In this document: positions 25,224 to 33,548 of the stretch, in pieces
How the letters are laid out: each line of letters starts with the position of its first letter
How positions within the stretch are numbered: position 1 is the first letter of the stretch
Assembly (NCBI RefSeq): GCF_000412995.1
Contig: NZ_KE332512.1
Location: forward strand, 1,318,694 to 1,382,693
DNA length: 64,000 nucleotides
Direction of reading: 5' to 3'
Source: Treponema vincentii F0403
GTDB lineage: Bacteria > Spirochaetota > Spirochaetia > Treponematales > Treponemataceae
Translations under genes and position numbers: made by a program
The notes under the pieces: generated by a model
The model's database searches: none
What the model was told of the DNA's origin: nothing
The model's input: the letters and a program-made list of their open reading frames with translations, nothing else

Positions 25224-26471
25224 TTACAACCGTACCGTAAGCCGTATGGAAAGTCCCGTTAAAAGCGGGTCGATAATCAGTGCAGAAAGCATCCCCTTTC
25301 CCGTAATCCACTCCGACTGTTTTGCAAGAGCCGGCGGCAGAATCGGAACCGGAATTATTCTTCCGGCGGAAAGCTCAACGTTCGGTGTAACGGCAAAGCC
25401 AATAGAAAAGTACAACAACAGCAGAGATGTCCCCGTAAGGGTCGGCAGCGGAGTGCTGCTTTTTTCTTCTTTTCCCTTAAACAGAAATGTTTTTTTCTCT
25501 TTTGAATGCAACACATCGCTACCGCTATCATCGACAATTGAATAAAATTGTACGGCGCTATAGAAGCGGAACCTCTCCGCCGTATAGCGGTAACTGCCGC
25601 CGAATCCCAGTACGGAGCCGCTGATGCTTATATCGCGATTGTAAAAGCGATAAGGGAACAGAAAATACCCTTGATTTGCCGCAGTAAGCCGAATAGAAAA
25701 AGTCCCCGAAAAATAGATATATGATGCGAAAAGAGAGAGCGCCGAATGCGCAGCAATCGGGACATAGATGGTATTTTGAAATGCAAATACTCGTGCGGCG
25801 CCTGATGCAATCGATTCTCCGGTCTTATTAGTTAGTACGCCTTGCAGCCTGAACGCCATTATGAGGCCTTCGTACCATTGGCTTAGTTTAAACCGATGGA
25901 TTGAAGCTATCGCCTCCACAGATGGCTGGGCAATTAAGAAGTTGAGATCATGCAGTCCGATTGCGGCCTGTCCCCAATACCAGTCTCCGTCATAGCGGAT
26001 ACGGTAAGCGGGTAACATGCAAGAAACGCCTGCGCTATAGAACCGATGTACAAGATGCTCCTCCCGCAATTCGGTATTGGGGAGGCGGATGCGCAGCCGG
26101 TTCAGCTCCCATTCCGTCAGCCCTGCTCGAAGTCCAACAGCGCATACAGTCTCTTCTGTTCCGGCTTCCACCGCTGCGCTGCCGTGCCGAAACAGCGATT
26201 CTGCACTGGCGCCGGAAAAACCTGAAAGCAGCGTAGCGCTCCCTCCGGTTACGGCAACGCAGCCATACCGAAAAGGGAGCGATGCAGCCAACCGATTCCA
26301 CGAAAAGGCTCCGCTGCCCTGCTGCGTTTTGATAACAATTCCTGCACTATTACTGTATTCAAGCGCAGGATATTCAAGTGCAGGAGCGCCGCCTCCCTCC
26401 GCTTGAGGTTCCGCATAAGCGGTACACACAAGCGGAATAATAAGCAGCGCTATGCAAAAAACTTTTTTCAT
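25224..26471 (-). CDS. Putative outer-membrane beta-barrel protein
   Basis: 415 residues with a signal peptide (FCIALLIIPLVCTAYA). No family is recognised. Many segments alternate hydrophobic and polar residues in the manner of membrane beta strands (for example SALSLFASYIYFSGTFSIRL, and RYTAERFRFYSAVQFYSI), and the last residues TGLSIRLTVRL resemble a final barrel strand. It lies 18 bp downstream of a large lipoprotein gene, so the two share the poly-G promoter upstream of that gene and may form a surface complex whose expression switches on and off. The assignment to the outer membrane is inference. Confidence 0.55.
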   Translation of the reverse strand: MKKVFCIALLIIPLVCTAYAEPQAEGGGAPALEYPALEYSNSAGIVIKTQQGSGAFSWNRLAASLPFRYGCVAVTGGSATLLSGFSGASAESLFRHGSAAVEAGTEETVCAVGLRAGLTEWELNRLRIRLPNTELREEHLVHRFYSAGVSCMLPAYRIRYDGDWYWGQAAIGLHDLNFLIAQPSVEAIASIHRFKLSQWYEGLIMAFRLQGVLTNKTGESIASGAARVFAFQNTIYVPIAAHSALSLFASYIYFSGTFSIRLTAANQGYFLFPYRFYNRDISISGSVLGFGGSYRYTAERFRFYSAVQFYSIVDDSGSDVLHSKEKKTFLFKGKEEKSSTPLPTLTGTSLLLLYFSIGFAVTPNVELSAGRIIPVPILPPALAKQSEWITGKGMLSALIIDPLLTGLSIRLTVRL

Positions 26472-26489
26472 TGTCCCGTTTTGGCGGTG

Positions 26490-28631
26490 TTATTTGTAGA
26501 AGTTTATAATTTTCTTTCCGGCATCATTGTTAAGCGGAATCCCGAAATCTACAAAAATCTCGCTATTGTTATTAAATTTTACCGTTACAAAATCATCCAT
26601 AAATCTTTTGAGCGTAAGATTCATATACGGGACGCTGCCGTTTGCATCATAAATCTTCGGTTTTGAACCATCCATTTCAAAGAGATTGGACAGTTTGAAG
26701 TATTCATAGGTAAAGACCTTGCCCATATCGATTTCAAACGTAGTCAGGTAGACTGGTGCTGGGTGAGACTCTCCCGGCAGTGGTTCAGGGTATACGGGCG
26801 GTTTAGCAAGCGGATTGTTTTCTCCAATTAAGATATTCGCTTTGCGTCCTTCTGCTACTGCATCCCGGATTTCTTTTACCATTGCCTGTATAAAGGCTGT
26901 ATTCTTTATAAGTTCTTCTTTTGCTTTAGCCGGAAGGGTTTCCGAATCGGTCAAGCTCTTGTATGCAGCCAACAGCAAGTCAGCGCCTTTTACGATATCA
27001 TCCTTTGCATTAACAATTTTTTGCTGACTTCTACCTTTCAGAAAGCCGTTATTAAAGGGGTCCTGCTTTTGGTTATAGCTGCCAAGGTTCTTTAAGATTT
27101 CATCTTCTTTTTCCCAGTTCCACTTGAGGATGTTAAGGTCGGTATTGAATGAGTAGGACTGCACAAGCTCAAAAGCTCCTTTGGCAACGGTCATACTGCC
27201 GATAAGCCCTAAAAGCTGCTCTTTTTGCAGTTCAACATCAGTATCTTCCGGGAATATACGATCCTCGCCGCTCATACCCAATCGTTTGATGAGCTGCTTG
27301 TTGATGGTAACCGACTTAGTTGCATCAAGGCTGTTTAAAACAGTAGACGCATTGGTAAATTCTTTACCGAACAGAATACCATACAGTTCATCGATGAGCT
27401 GATCAACATTTGTACTGTCGCTGTGTTCAATAATATACGCAGGAATTTGCAAGAGCGGATTAAGTTCTTTATACCAGTCTGCTGCGGGCTTTAGTTCCGG
27501 ATATTGCACATGCCAAGTGGAAACTTCTTCATACTGATAGTCATAAGTGATAGAGTTATTCCAATCCTCCAAAAAATATCCTTGCGTACCATCGAACCCC
27601 TGCATCTTGTCGACATCACTATGACCAACAAGATACGTTCCTCCGTCATCAAAAGCATCAACGATCAGATATTTCCCGCTATCCGGTGAATCATCGCGAG
27701 AATACCAGCGTTTCCGGTCTTTGAGCGGTGTATCGATAATTTTCTTTAACAATGCGTTATAGCCGAGCTCACTCCATTTTCCCGCTAATGGTCCGACCGT
27801 TCCCATTTCAAAGCGAGCGAGGTTCCCATTTACCGGAATACTTACCTTGGTAGCGTCTGGCGTATCTGCAATATGCCCTTTTACACGCTTGTAAGCAAAA
27901 GAGGAACTCTTCGAAAACGTAGAAACAGAAATGCTAATAGTACCATTCTCTGTCCTAGTCTGTGATCTAGTTTCGTCCTTAAACCAGTCGAGGTTTACCA
28001 AGGCATTGAGCTTTTTCGGATAGGTTGCAAAGCCCATTTTGTTCTGCATAAAATCGACGGTCTCCGGTTTTATGCTGATGGTTGCCAGCTGTACCACTGC
28101 GTAATACGCCTTGGTGGTGTTGTTTTGTTCGGCGTTATAGGCATCTTTAAACCATGCGAGTGCGGCATCATAATCCGGTTTTTCCCTGCTCAGTTCATCA
28201 ATACCTGCTTTGATATAGAGCTTCCAGTCAGTACTGGAGGATGGATTTACTTCCTGTGTTGCATCAGGTTTTTCCGTTTCGGTACCGTCGGCATTTTTTA
28301 CTAACGGAGTTACTTTCGGCTTTGTGCCTTCTTTTACACCGCCGGTCAGTACGATACCATTTTTTATATCGTCCACGGTAACCGTTTTTGTCTGCTCCTT
28401 CCCCTGCGCATCAGTCCATGTAATTTTATAGCCCGAATACGTGGTTCCATCAGGAGCTTTTGGAAATACATCGGCCGCGACCATCTGCTGCGCTGCAGGC
28501 TTTGTATTGTCCTGATTAGCTGGATTCTGCGGTTTTTGCGGATCATTCAGTCCGCCGCATGCCGTTATAAAGATACTTGCAGCAAAAAATGCGGCAAGCA
28601 CACCGAGTGAAAACAATCTATGTTTTCTCAT
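26490..28631 (-). CDS. Large surface lipoprotein of unknown function
   Basis: 713 residues. Lipobox FITAC (Cys25), then an Asn/Pro/Gln/Lys-rich spacer. Residues about 50-125 look like a short beta domain (GTTYSGYKITWTDAQGKEQTKTVTV). The rest is mostly helical with many Tyr, Lys and Asp, and no catalytic motif stands out. The start has a strong AAGGAGG site. It is the first gene of an apparent operon with the gene ending at 25224. Its promoter contains an 11-G tract in the -35/-10 spacer, so its expression is likely phase variable, as expected for an exposed antigen. No database family could be assigned by eye. Confidence 0.65.
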   Translation of the reverse strand: MRKHRLFSLGVLAAFFAASIFITACGGLNDPQKPQNPANQDNTKPAAQQMVAADVFPKAPDGTTYSGYKITWTDAQGKEQTKTVTVDDIKNGIVLTGGVKEGTKPKVTPLVKNADGTETEKPDATQEVNPSSSTDWKLYIKAGIDELSREKPDYDAALAWFKDAYNAEQNNTTKAYYAVVQLATISIKPETVDFMQNKMGFATYPKKLNALVNLDWFKDETRSQTRTENGTISISVSTFSKSSSFAYKRVKGHIADTPDATKVSIPVNGNLARFEMGTVGPLAGKWSELGYNALLKKIIDTPLKDRKRWYSRDDSPDSGKYLIVDAFDDGGTYLVGHSDVDKMQGFDGTQGYFLEDWNNSITYDYQYEEVSTWHVQYPELKPAADWYKELNPLLQIPAYIIEHSDSTNVDQLIDELYGILFGKEFTNASTVLNSLDATKSVTINKQLIKRLGMSGEDRIFPEDTDVELQKEQLLGLIGSMTVAKGAFELVQSYSFNTDLNILKWNWEKEDEILKNLGSYNQKQDPFNNGFLKGRSQQKIVNAKDDIVKGADLLLAAYKSLTDSETLPAKAKEELIKNTAFIQAMVKEIRDAVAEGRKANILIGENNPLAKPPVYPEPLPGESHPAPVYLTTFEIDMGKVFTYEYFKLSNLFEMDGSKPKIYDANGSVPYMNLTLKRFMDDFVTVKFNNNSEIFVDFGIPLNNDAGKKIINFYK

Positions 28632-28689
28632 CGAAAATCCTCCTTGTAACAGATCCTCATAAGTGTCTGTTATACATAAACTTTCTTCT

Positions 28690-28718
28690 ATATTATCCCC
28701 CCCCCCCTAGAAAGTCAA
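28690..28718 (-). promoter_or_regulatory. Poly-G-spaced, probably phase-variable promoter
   Basis: On the minus strand TTGACT (28713-28718) and TAATAT (28690-28695) are separated by exactly 17 bp, of which 11 are the G tract. These boxes match those of the tRNA promoters in this window. Slippage of the tract would change the spacer from its optimum and so tune transcription of the surface-lipoprotein operon starting at 28631. Confidence 0.78.
28697..28707. repeat. Homopolymeric C11 (G11 on the minus strand) tract
   Basis: Eleven C in a row, the only G/C homopolymer of this length in the window. It lies 66 bp upstream of the lipoprotein start codon at 28631 and 43 bp upstream of the divergent gene at 28750. 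Confidence 0.97.
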
Positions 28719-28749
28719 GCGAAAAAATTCATCCTATTACCACCGCTTG

Positions 28750-29550
28750 ATGAAAAGGCTAAAAGAGGCGATACTATTGCGCATGTCGTATTTTATATAT
28801 TGTACCGTCGAAGTTGTGATGCTCGTTTTAGGTTTGGTGTGTTTTTTTGCCTTGTATTTTATCCCTGCGGGGTACGGCAAGCTGATCGATAAAAAATGGG
28901 GATTCAGCTTTAACAATAAGGCGGCGTGGATGCTGATGGAGTGTCCTACCCTTATCGTTATGCTCTCATTACTGTTCACGCTTGACTATGCGCACAAACC
29001 GGTGCGGATAGTGCTTGTGTCATTTTTCCTTGCACACTATATTCAGCGCACGCTGATTTTCCCGATGCTGATTAAGGGCCACAGCAAAATGCCGCTTACA
29101 ATAGTAGCGATGGGTATGGTTTTTAATACGGTTAACGCCTTTCTAATCGGTTTGTGGATTTTTTATTTTTCTCCTGCGGAGATGTATAGCCGGCACTGGC
29201 TTACCGATCCTCGTTTTATCCTCGGCGCGGTCTTCTTTTGTGCCGGTATGTTTATCAATATACAATCCGATTCCTATATCCGTTCGCTGAGAGCAAATGG
29301 AGACAGTAAGCATTACTATCCGTGTAAGGGGGTGTACCGCTACGTTACCAGCGCGAATTACTTCGGTGAATTGCTGGAATGGTTCGGTTTTGCCGTTCTC
29401 ACGTGGTCATCCGCCGGTTTCTTGTTTTTATTTTGGACAGCCTGCAATTTAGTACCGCGCTCTCACGCACTGTATAAAAAATATGCACAAGACTTTCCCG
29501 ACGAAGTTGCCCGCTATAAACCTAAGCGGATTATCCCCTTTTTGTATTAA
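28750..29550 (+). CDS. Steroid 5-alpha-reductase-like membrane protein (3-oxo-5-alpha-steroid 4-dehydrogenase family)
   Basis: 267 residues counting a TTG directly before the ATG at 28750; start strength is weak, with no clear ribosome site. It has about six to seven transmembrane helices. The C-terminal 120 residues match the family: NIQSDSYIRSLR, then GVYRYVTSANYFGELLEWFGFAVLTWS and the end LYKKYAQDFPDEVARYKPKRIIPF. Members use NADPH to reduce an enone double bond of steroids, polyprenols or fatty acyl chains. The substrate is unknown here. It is convergent with an SDR gene of the 3-beta-HSD/epimerase type, an intriguing pairing. Confidence 0.85.
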   Translation: MKRLKEAILLRMSYFIYCTVEVVMLVLGLVCFFALYFIPAGYGKLIDKKWGFSFNNKAAWMLMECPTLIVMLSLLFTLDYAHKPVRIVLVSFFLAHYIQRTLIFPMLIKGHSKMPLTIVAMGMVFNTVNAFLIGLWIFYFSPAEMYSRHWLTDPRFILGAVFFCAGMFINIQSDSYIRSLRANGDSKHYYPCKGVYRYVTSANYFGELLEWFGFAVLTWSSAGFLFLFWTACNLVPRSHALYKKYAQDFPDEVARYKPKRIIPFLY

Positions 29551-29572
29551 GGGGGACATCTGAAACCCCTTA
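29548..29572. terminator. Small stem between convergent genes
   Basis: TAAGGGG (29548-29554) pairs with CCCCTTA (29566-29572). Only 7 bp, and it overlaps the stop codon of the upstream gene; it lies exactly between the two convergent genes. Confidence 0.35.
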
Positions 29573-29575
29573 GAT

Positions 29576-31144
29576 TTAGTTGCGGCGTTTTTCGTATACA
29601 GCTATATCCCGTGCATCCTCCGCGGAATACGATTCCGTTTCATCGGTTGTGTGGTCGTCATACCATAGTTGTGCATAAAACGGAATATGCTGCGCGAGTT
29701 TGCCGAAATTCCACGGCGGTGTGCTGCAGCATTCGGGACACCAATGCCCTGTTTTAAGCACTAAGTAGGGACTTGCTGCAAACCGATGACCGTTATGGCA
29801 CTGCCATTGCAGCGGGCTGTACATATCGCCGCGGGTCATCGTTTTGTTGATGCACTCACCACCTCGGAAGGCTGCCGCCTGCTGCATATCTCCAATATCA
29901 AGCTCTGCCGTCCGTTTCGTTTCATCATAGCCGTGATTCAAAAGTACCGCGTTTGCTGCAAGCGATGCTTCGTCTTTCAATGCTTCGTAATCCAAAAATG
30001 TACCGGTTTCAGGATTTTGGTTTCTGCACAATAAAGGAAAGTTTTCCCAGCTGCGCGAAATTGCCTGATACGCTTCGAGCGAGCCGAAAAACGCATCTAC
30101 TCTTTTTTTAAGATTGTGCGTTACCCAAAAGACCGGGGCATTGTTTGTGCGCAACAGCGGCATAATTGCGAATCGCTTAACGAGACGGGGAAACGGCTTA
30201 CCCAATTTAAAATACCATAATTTTTTTTCTAGCTTGGAAAAAAACTCCTCAAAACCTTCATGCTGAAAATCAAGATATTTATTTAATATGTGAGAATCGG
30301 CAAACCACATACAATGAAAATTGCGGCTTGCATTCCATTCAGGCCGGAAAATTTCAACGGCGCTCCGTCCCATCATTTTAAATCCACGGTCAAGTGTTTC
30401 AAAGCCGGTAACCCGTGCGGCCTTTCCGTTGCCGATATTGTAGACTTTTTTCCAAAACTCTGCGCCGAGTGTTCCGTTTGTATCTTTTTCAACAAGATTT
30501 TTTAACAGCAGCCCCGACGTACGCGCAGTTGCCCACTCTATCGGGGTATTCCAGCACGTATGGAACATAAGTCCGTCATTCATGTTATTGAAGAGTACGT
30601 CGTCATATAAAATGCCGCTTTGACGGAGCGAAACCCAGCATAAAGGAGATTCAATCACCGCGCGTTCGGCCTTTACCTTGCTTGCCGCATACATGTCGAA
30701 TGCGCTCGGCATAAGCGGGTCGCCTACTCTTCCCCACGGATGTTTAAATGTTCTATTGCCGTATTCCGCAACAGTACCGATGTAAACGAATTTGGTCTTT
30801 TCGATTTGCCCGCTCTCTACAACAGCATGGAGCAGATTTTGCGTTCCCTGCCAATTAGTGCGGAATGCTTCATCATGATGATGATCGGCTGCGGGGGGAA
30901 TAATCGCAGCACAGTGAAGCACATAGTCAACATCTTTTACACCGGCGAGGCAATCGCCGTAATTTTGTATATCGCCGAATAGAACTTCAATATTTTCGTT
31001 TTTTTGAAGCTTTTTTGCCAATTTTATGTTCGGCTTTTTAGGCCGTAACAGAATCCTGCAGCGGAAATTTCCCGTCTGCGCTATTTGCTTTAACGCTTCG
31101 GACCCCATCGTTCCGGACACACCGGTAATAAAAACTTTTTTCAT
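29576..31144 (-). CDS. NAD-dependent epimerase/dehydratase (extended SDR) with C-terminal zinc ribbon
   Basis: 522 residues from the ATG at 31144, which has a GAGGAG site 7 bases upstream; a longer frame to 31165 lacks one. The N-terminal 300 residues are an extended SDR: dinucleotide motif ITGVSGTMGSEAL, VLFGDIQNYGD, DYVLHCAA and the catalytic YAASKVKAE. The last 200 residues are extra. They contain two Cys-type pairs, CHNGHRF (near 449) and CPEC (near 470), like a small zinc ribbon, in a region rich in His and Trp. The substrate is unknown (nucleotide sugar, or a 3-beta-hydroxysteroid-like alcohol). It stands alone on the minus strand. Confidence 0.82.
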   Translation of the reverse strand: MKKVFITGVSGTMGSEALKQIAQTGNFRCRILLRPKKPNIKLAKKLQKNENIEVLFGDIQNYGDCLAGVKDVDYVLHCAAIIPPAADHHHDEAFRTNWQGTQNLLHAVVESGQIEKTKFVYIGTVAEYGNRTFKHPWGRVGDPLMPSAFDMYAASKVKAERAVIESPLCWVSLRQSGILYDDVLFNNMNDGLMFHTCWNTPIEWATARTSGLLLKNLVEKDTNGTLGAEFWKKVYNIGNGKAARVTGFETLDRGFKMMGRSAVEIFRPEWNASRNFHCMWFADSHILNKYLDFQHEGFEEFFSKLEKKLWYFKLGKPFPRLVKRFAIMPLLRTNNAPVFWVTHNLKKRVDAFFGSLEAYQAISRSWENFPLLCRNQNPETGTFLDYEALKDEASLAANAVLLNHGYDETKRTAELDIGDMQQAAAFRGGECINKTMTRGDMYSPLQWQCHNGHRFAASPYLVLKTGHWCPECCSTPPWNFGKLAQHIPFYAQLWYDDHTTDETESYSAEDARDIAVYEKRRN

Positions 31145-31309
31145 GTATCTCTCCTCAATGTGCAAAATACCGGTATTCCACCGTATAATGCGATGTACCT
31201 TACGCGAAAGAATCTCCGTTTGTCAAGCTAACATTTTCAGCTGATATTTTCAAACTTTGTATTTTTTGCCGTGTTGCATTTTAGAGAAAAAACACGGTAA
31301 GATAGCGGA

Positions 31310-31828
31310 ATGGAACGGGATTGCTTTCATAAAAAAGATACATTCCTCCTTATCGAATGCACGGCGGTATTTGTTCTGTTGTTACTTCCGCCGCTCTTTT
31401 CGGCAGTCCCGTTTACCCTTCCGCCGAAGCCGATAGGTCTTTATGCGCACAGTATCTTTTGCTTGGGCACGATATCCGCAGCCGCCTATGAAGAAGTGTT
31501 ATACCGGCTCTATACCCCCAGCCGGCTGCACCGCATCTATAGCGATTATATTAAACCGCTACTGCCGGAAAATTCTCATGCCGGCGCTTTTTTTGCTTTT
31601 TTCTTCACCGAATTTCCCGCTCTTTTACTCTTCACGCTGGCGCACCGTTACCTTGGACTTCCTTCCATGCTCTTTGCCGCAGGATCCGGCATCGTATTCC
31701 GCTATGCTTATCTAAAGCTCACGCGGGTGTTTCATCCGGCATTCAGCATCACCCTTGTTGCTGCAGTACACGGACTGTGGAATATCGGCGTGTATTATTA
31801 CCTGTGGGGACACAGCGTTGCCGCTTAA
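31310..31828 (+). CDS. CPBP-family intramembrane metalloprotease-like protein
   Basis: 172 residues with several transmembrane helices. The three CPBP motifs can be read: EEVLYRLY (EExxxR, near residue 61), FTLAHRYLG (FxxxH, near 112) and HGLWNIG (HxxxN, near 154). The family includes Rce1-type CAAX proteases and bacterial immunity proteins. It is shorter than many members and has no strong ribosome site. No bacteriocin gene lies nearby, so its role is open. Confidence 0.8.
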   Translation: MERDCFHKKDTFLLIECTAVFVLLLLPPLFSAVPFTLPPKPIGLYAHSIFCLGTISAAAYEEVLYRLYTPSRLHRIYSDYIKPLLPENSHAGAFFAFFFTEFPALLLFTLAHRYLGLPSMLFAAGSGIVFRYAYLKLTRVFHPAFSITLVAAVHGLWNIGVYYYLWGHSVAA

Positions 31829-31981
31829 CTTTCTACAGCAGCGCTGTTCTTGTTGGTTATCGCGTATTGATACAAGTGTAAATAGAGTTATAAACCAGCT
31901 TCATTATTGTGATCATAGAGGTCTCCCATAGCACATTACGGTTATATAGTATACTATAATTAAAGCGTTGGTTAATAGAAA

Positions 31982-32710
31982 ATGAACATATACGATTTAA
32001 TTGCCGAACGGTACAGCGAACTCTTTCCGCTTGAAACTGAAAAACTCGATTTTATCCGGTACCTTTGTCCCTTGCCGGGCAGACTCTGCGATGCAGGCTG
32101 TGCAACCGGCGATCTTGCAATTGGATTACGGCAACAGGGGTATAGCGTATGCGGACTTGATTTGAATGCAAAGATGATCGGAATTGCCGAACAAAAAGCT
32201 TCCCATACATTCGGCATCCGCACCTCCGGAGAACTCACATTCCATCAAGCAGACATCGCCGATATTCTGCAATTCGGTACCTGTAACGGTGTACTGTGTT
32301 TCGGCAATACACTCCCGCATCTACCTGATCAAACGGCACTCCGCCATTTTTTCAGCGCTGTGTATCAGTCTTTACAAGAGCACGGTGTTTTTATTGTTGA
32401 AGTCCTCAATTACGACCGCATCCTTGCTGAGAAAAAAATGGACTTTAAAGATAAAGAAACGGACGCCTTCATTTTTAAGCGGCGCTATGATTTTTTACCG
32501 GACGGGAATATCAAGTTTACCATAGAGTTTATCGACAAGCAGCACAATACCGTAGGTTCGGACTTTACCGTATTACATCCATTACAGCGCAAAACACTGT
32601 TAGCTTTGTTTGAACAAGCAGGCTTCCAATCCGTTGCCTCTTATTCGGATTACAGCTTTACCGAAAGCCATACAGCGGATTACGCCGTAGTGTATACAGC
32701 AAAGAAATAA
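31982..32710 (+). CDS. Class I SAM-dependent methyltransferase
   Basis: 242 residues. SAM motif I is LCDAGCATGDLAIGLR near residue 37, followed by VCGLDLNAKMIGIAE and HQADIADI; then VLCFGNTLPHL and the post-motif strands FIVEVLNYDR. The acceptor is unknown. A consensus -10 TATAAT (31955-31960) lies 22 bp upstream of the ATG and there is no ribosome site, so the mRNA may have a very short leader. It is followed after 10 bp by a GH114-like gene, probably co-transcribed. Confidence 0.87.
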   Translation: MNIYDLIAERYSELFPLETEKLDFIRYLCPLPGRLCDAGCATGDLAIGLRQQGYSVCGLDLNAKMIGIAEQKASHTFGIRTSGELTFHQADIADILQFGTCNGVLCFGNTLPHLPDQTALRHFFSAVYQSLQEHGVFIVEVLNYDRILAEKKMDFKDKETDAFIFKRRYDFLPDGNIKFTIEFIDKQHNTVGSDFTVLHPLQRKTLLALFEQAGFQSVASYSDYSFTESHTADYAVVYTAKK

Positions 32711-32720
32711 GGAGCGATTC

Positions 32721-33542
32721 ATGCGAAACGTAAAAGACCTTTACATGGCACTCATTTTTTTTATAATTATTGTGATAAACGGTATATCCGCAGAAAAGAA
32801 GCAAGACTACAAAGTGCTGATAGGCATGGATCATAAAAAAGTGATGCAGCTTAAAGAAATTAAAACACTGGTAATCGATGCGGAGTTTTTCTCTGAGGAG
32901 GAAATAGCGCACCTCCATGCAAACGGAAACACAAATATACTTTCTTATTTAAATATCGGCTCTATCGAAACATTCCGCGATGATTATAAAGAATTTGAAG
33001 AGATCACTTTAGGAGACTATGAAAATTGGGATGAAGAAAAATGGGTAAACGTCGCGGATAAACGGTGGCAAAAAAGAATAAAAAACAAAGCGCAGCTTTT
33101 ATTGCAAAAAGGCATAGACGGTTTTTTCCTTGATAATGCCGATGTTTATTATCAGTATCAAACGCCTGCAATATATCAAGGACTTATGTCTATTTTACGG
33201 GAAATACATCAAGAGCATAAACCTATCATCATAAACGGCGGAGACACGTTTATCACGGAAGCGATTAAGCAAAACGCTATCAGCGGGATAGTAACCGGAG
33301 TCAATCAGGAAAGCGTATTTACCGAAATACATTTTAAGACTAACACGTTTGGAGCAAAACCGGCAGAAGACAGAGCATATTTTATGGAATATCTGGCTCA
33401 ATGTAAAACGTATGGACTCACCGTCTATTTACTCGAATACGGAGCAAATAAAAAACTGGAAAAAGAAATAAAAGCATATTGCGAACGTAACGGATTTATC
33501 TACGACATTTCCCATTCATTGCAGCTCGACAAAGCTTTTTGA
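32721..33542 (+). CDS. GH114/TM1410-like secreted glycosidase-type protein
   Basis: 273 residues with a signal peptide or N-terminal anchor (LYMALIFFIIIVINGISA). It has the TIM-barrel pattern of the endo-alpha-1,4-polygalactosaminidase (GH114) / TM1410 family: VLIGMDHKKV, LVIDAEFFSEEEI, ILSYLNIGSIE, then GIDGFFLDNADVYY with the conserved Asp, and IIINGGDTF. Family members cut alpha-1,4-galactosamine polymers found in biofilm matrix; several are uncharacterised, so the substrate is uncertain. A ribosome site AAGGAG precedes the ATG. It follows a methyltransferase gene by 10 bp. Confidence 0.83.
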   Translation: MRNVKDLYMALIFFIIIVINGISAEKKQDYKVLIGMDHKKVMQLKEIKTLVIDAEFFSEEEIAHLHANGNTNILSYLNIGSIETFRDDYKEFEEITLGDYENWDEEKWVNVADKRWQKRIKNKAQLLLQKGIDGFFLDNADVYYQYQTPAIYQGLMSILREIHQEHKPIIINGGDTFITEAIKQNAISGIVTGVNQESVFTEIHFKTNTFGAKPAEDRAYFMEYLAQCKTYGLTVYLLEYGANKKLEKEIKAYCERNGFIYDISHSLQLDKAF

Positions 33543-33548
33543 CAGATA

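Noticed and set aside
31310-31828. CPBP-type gene as part of a bacteriocin immunity locus
   Set aside because: No small leader peptide, exporter or modifying enzyme gene lies next to it.
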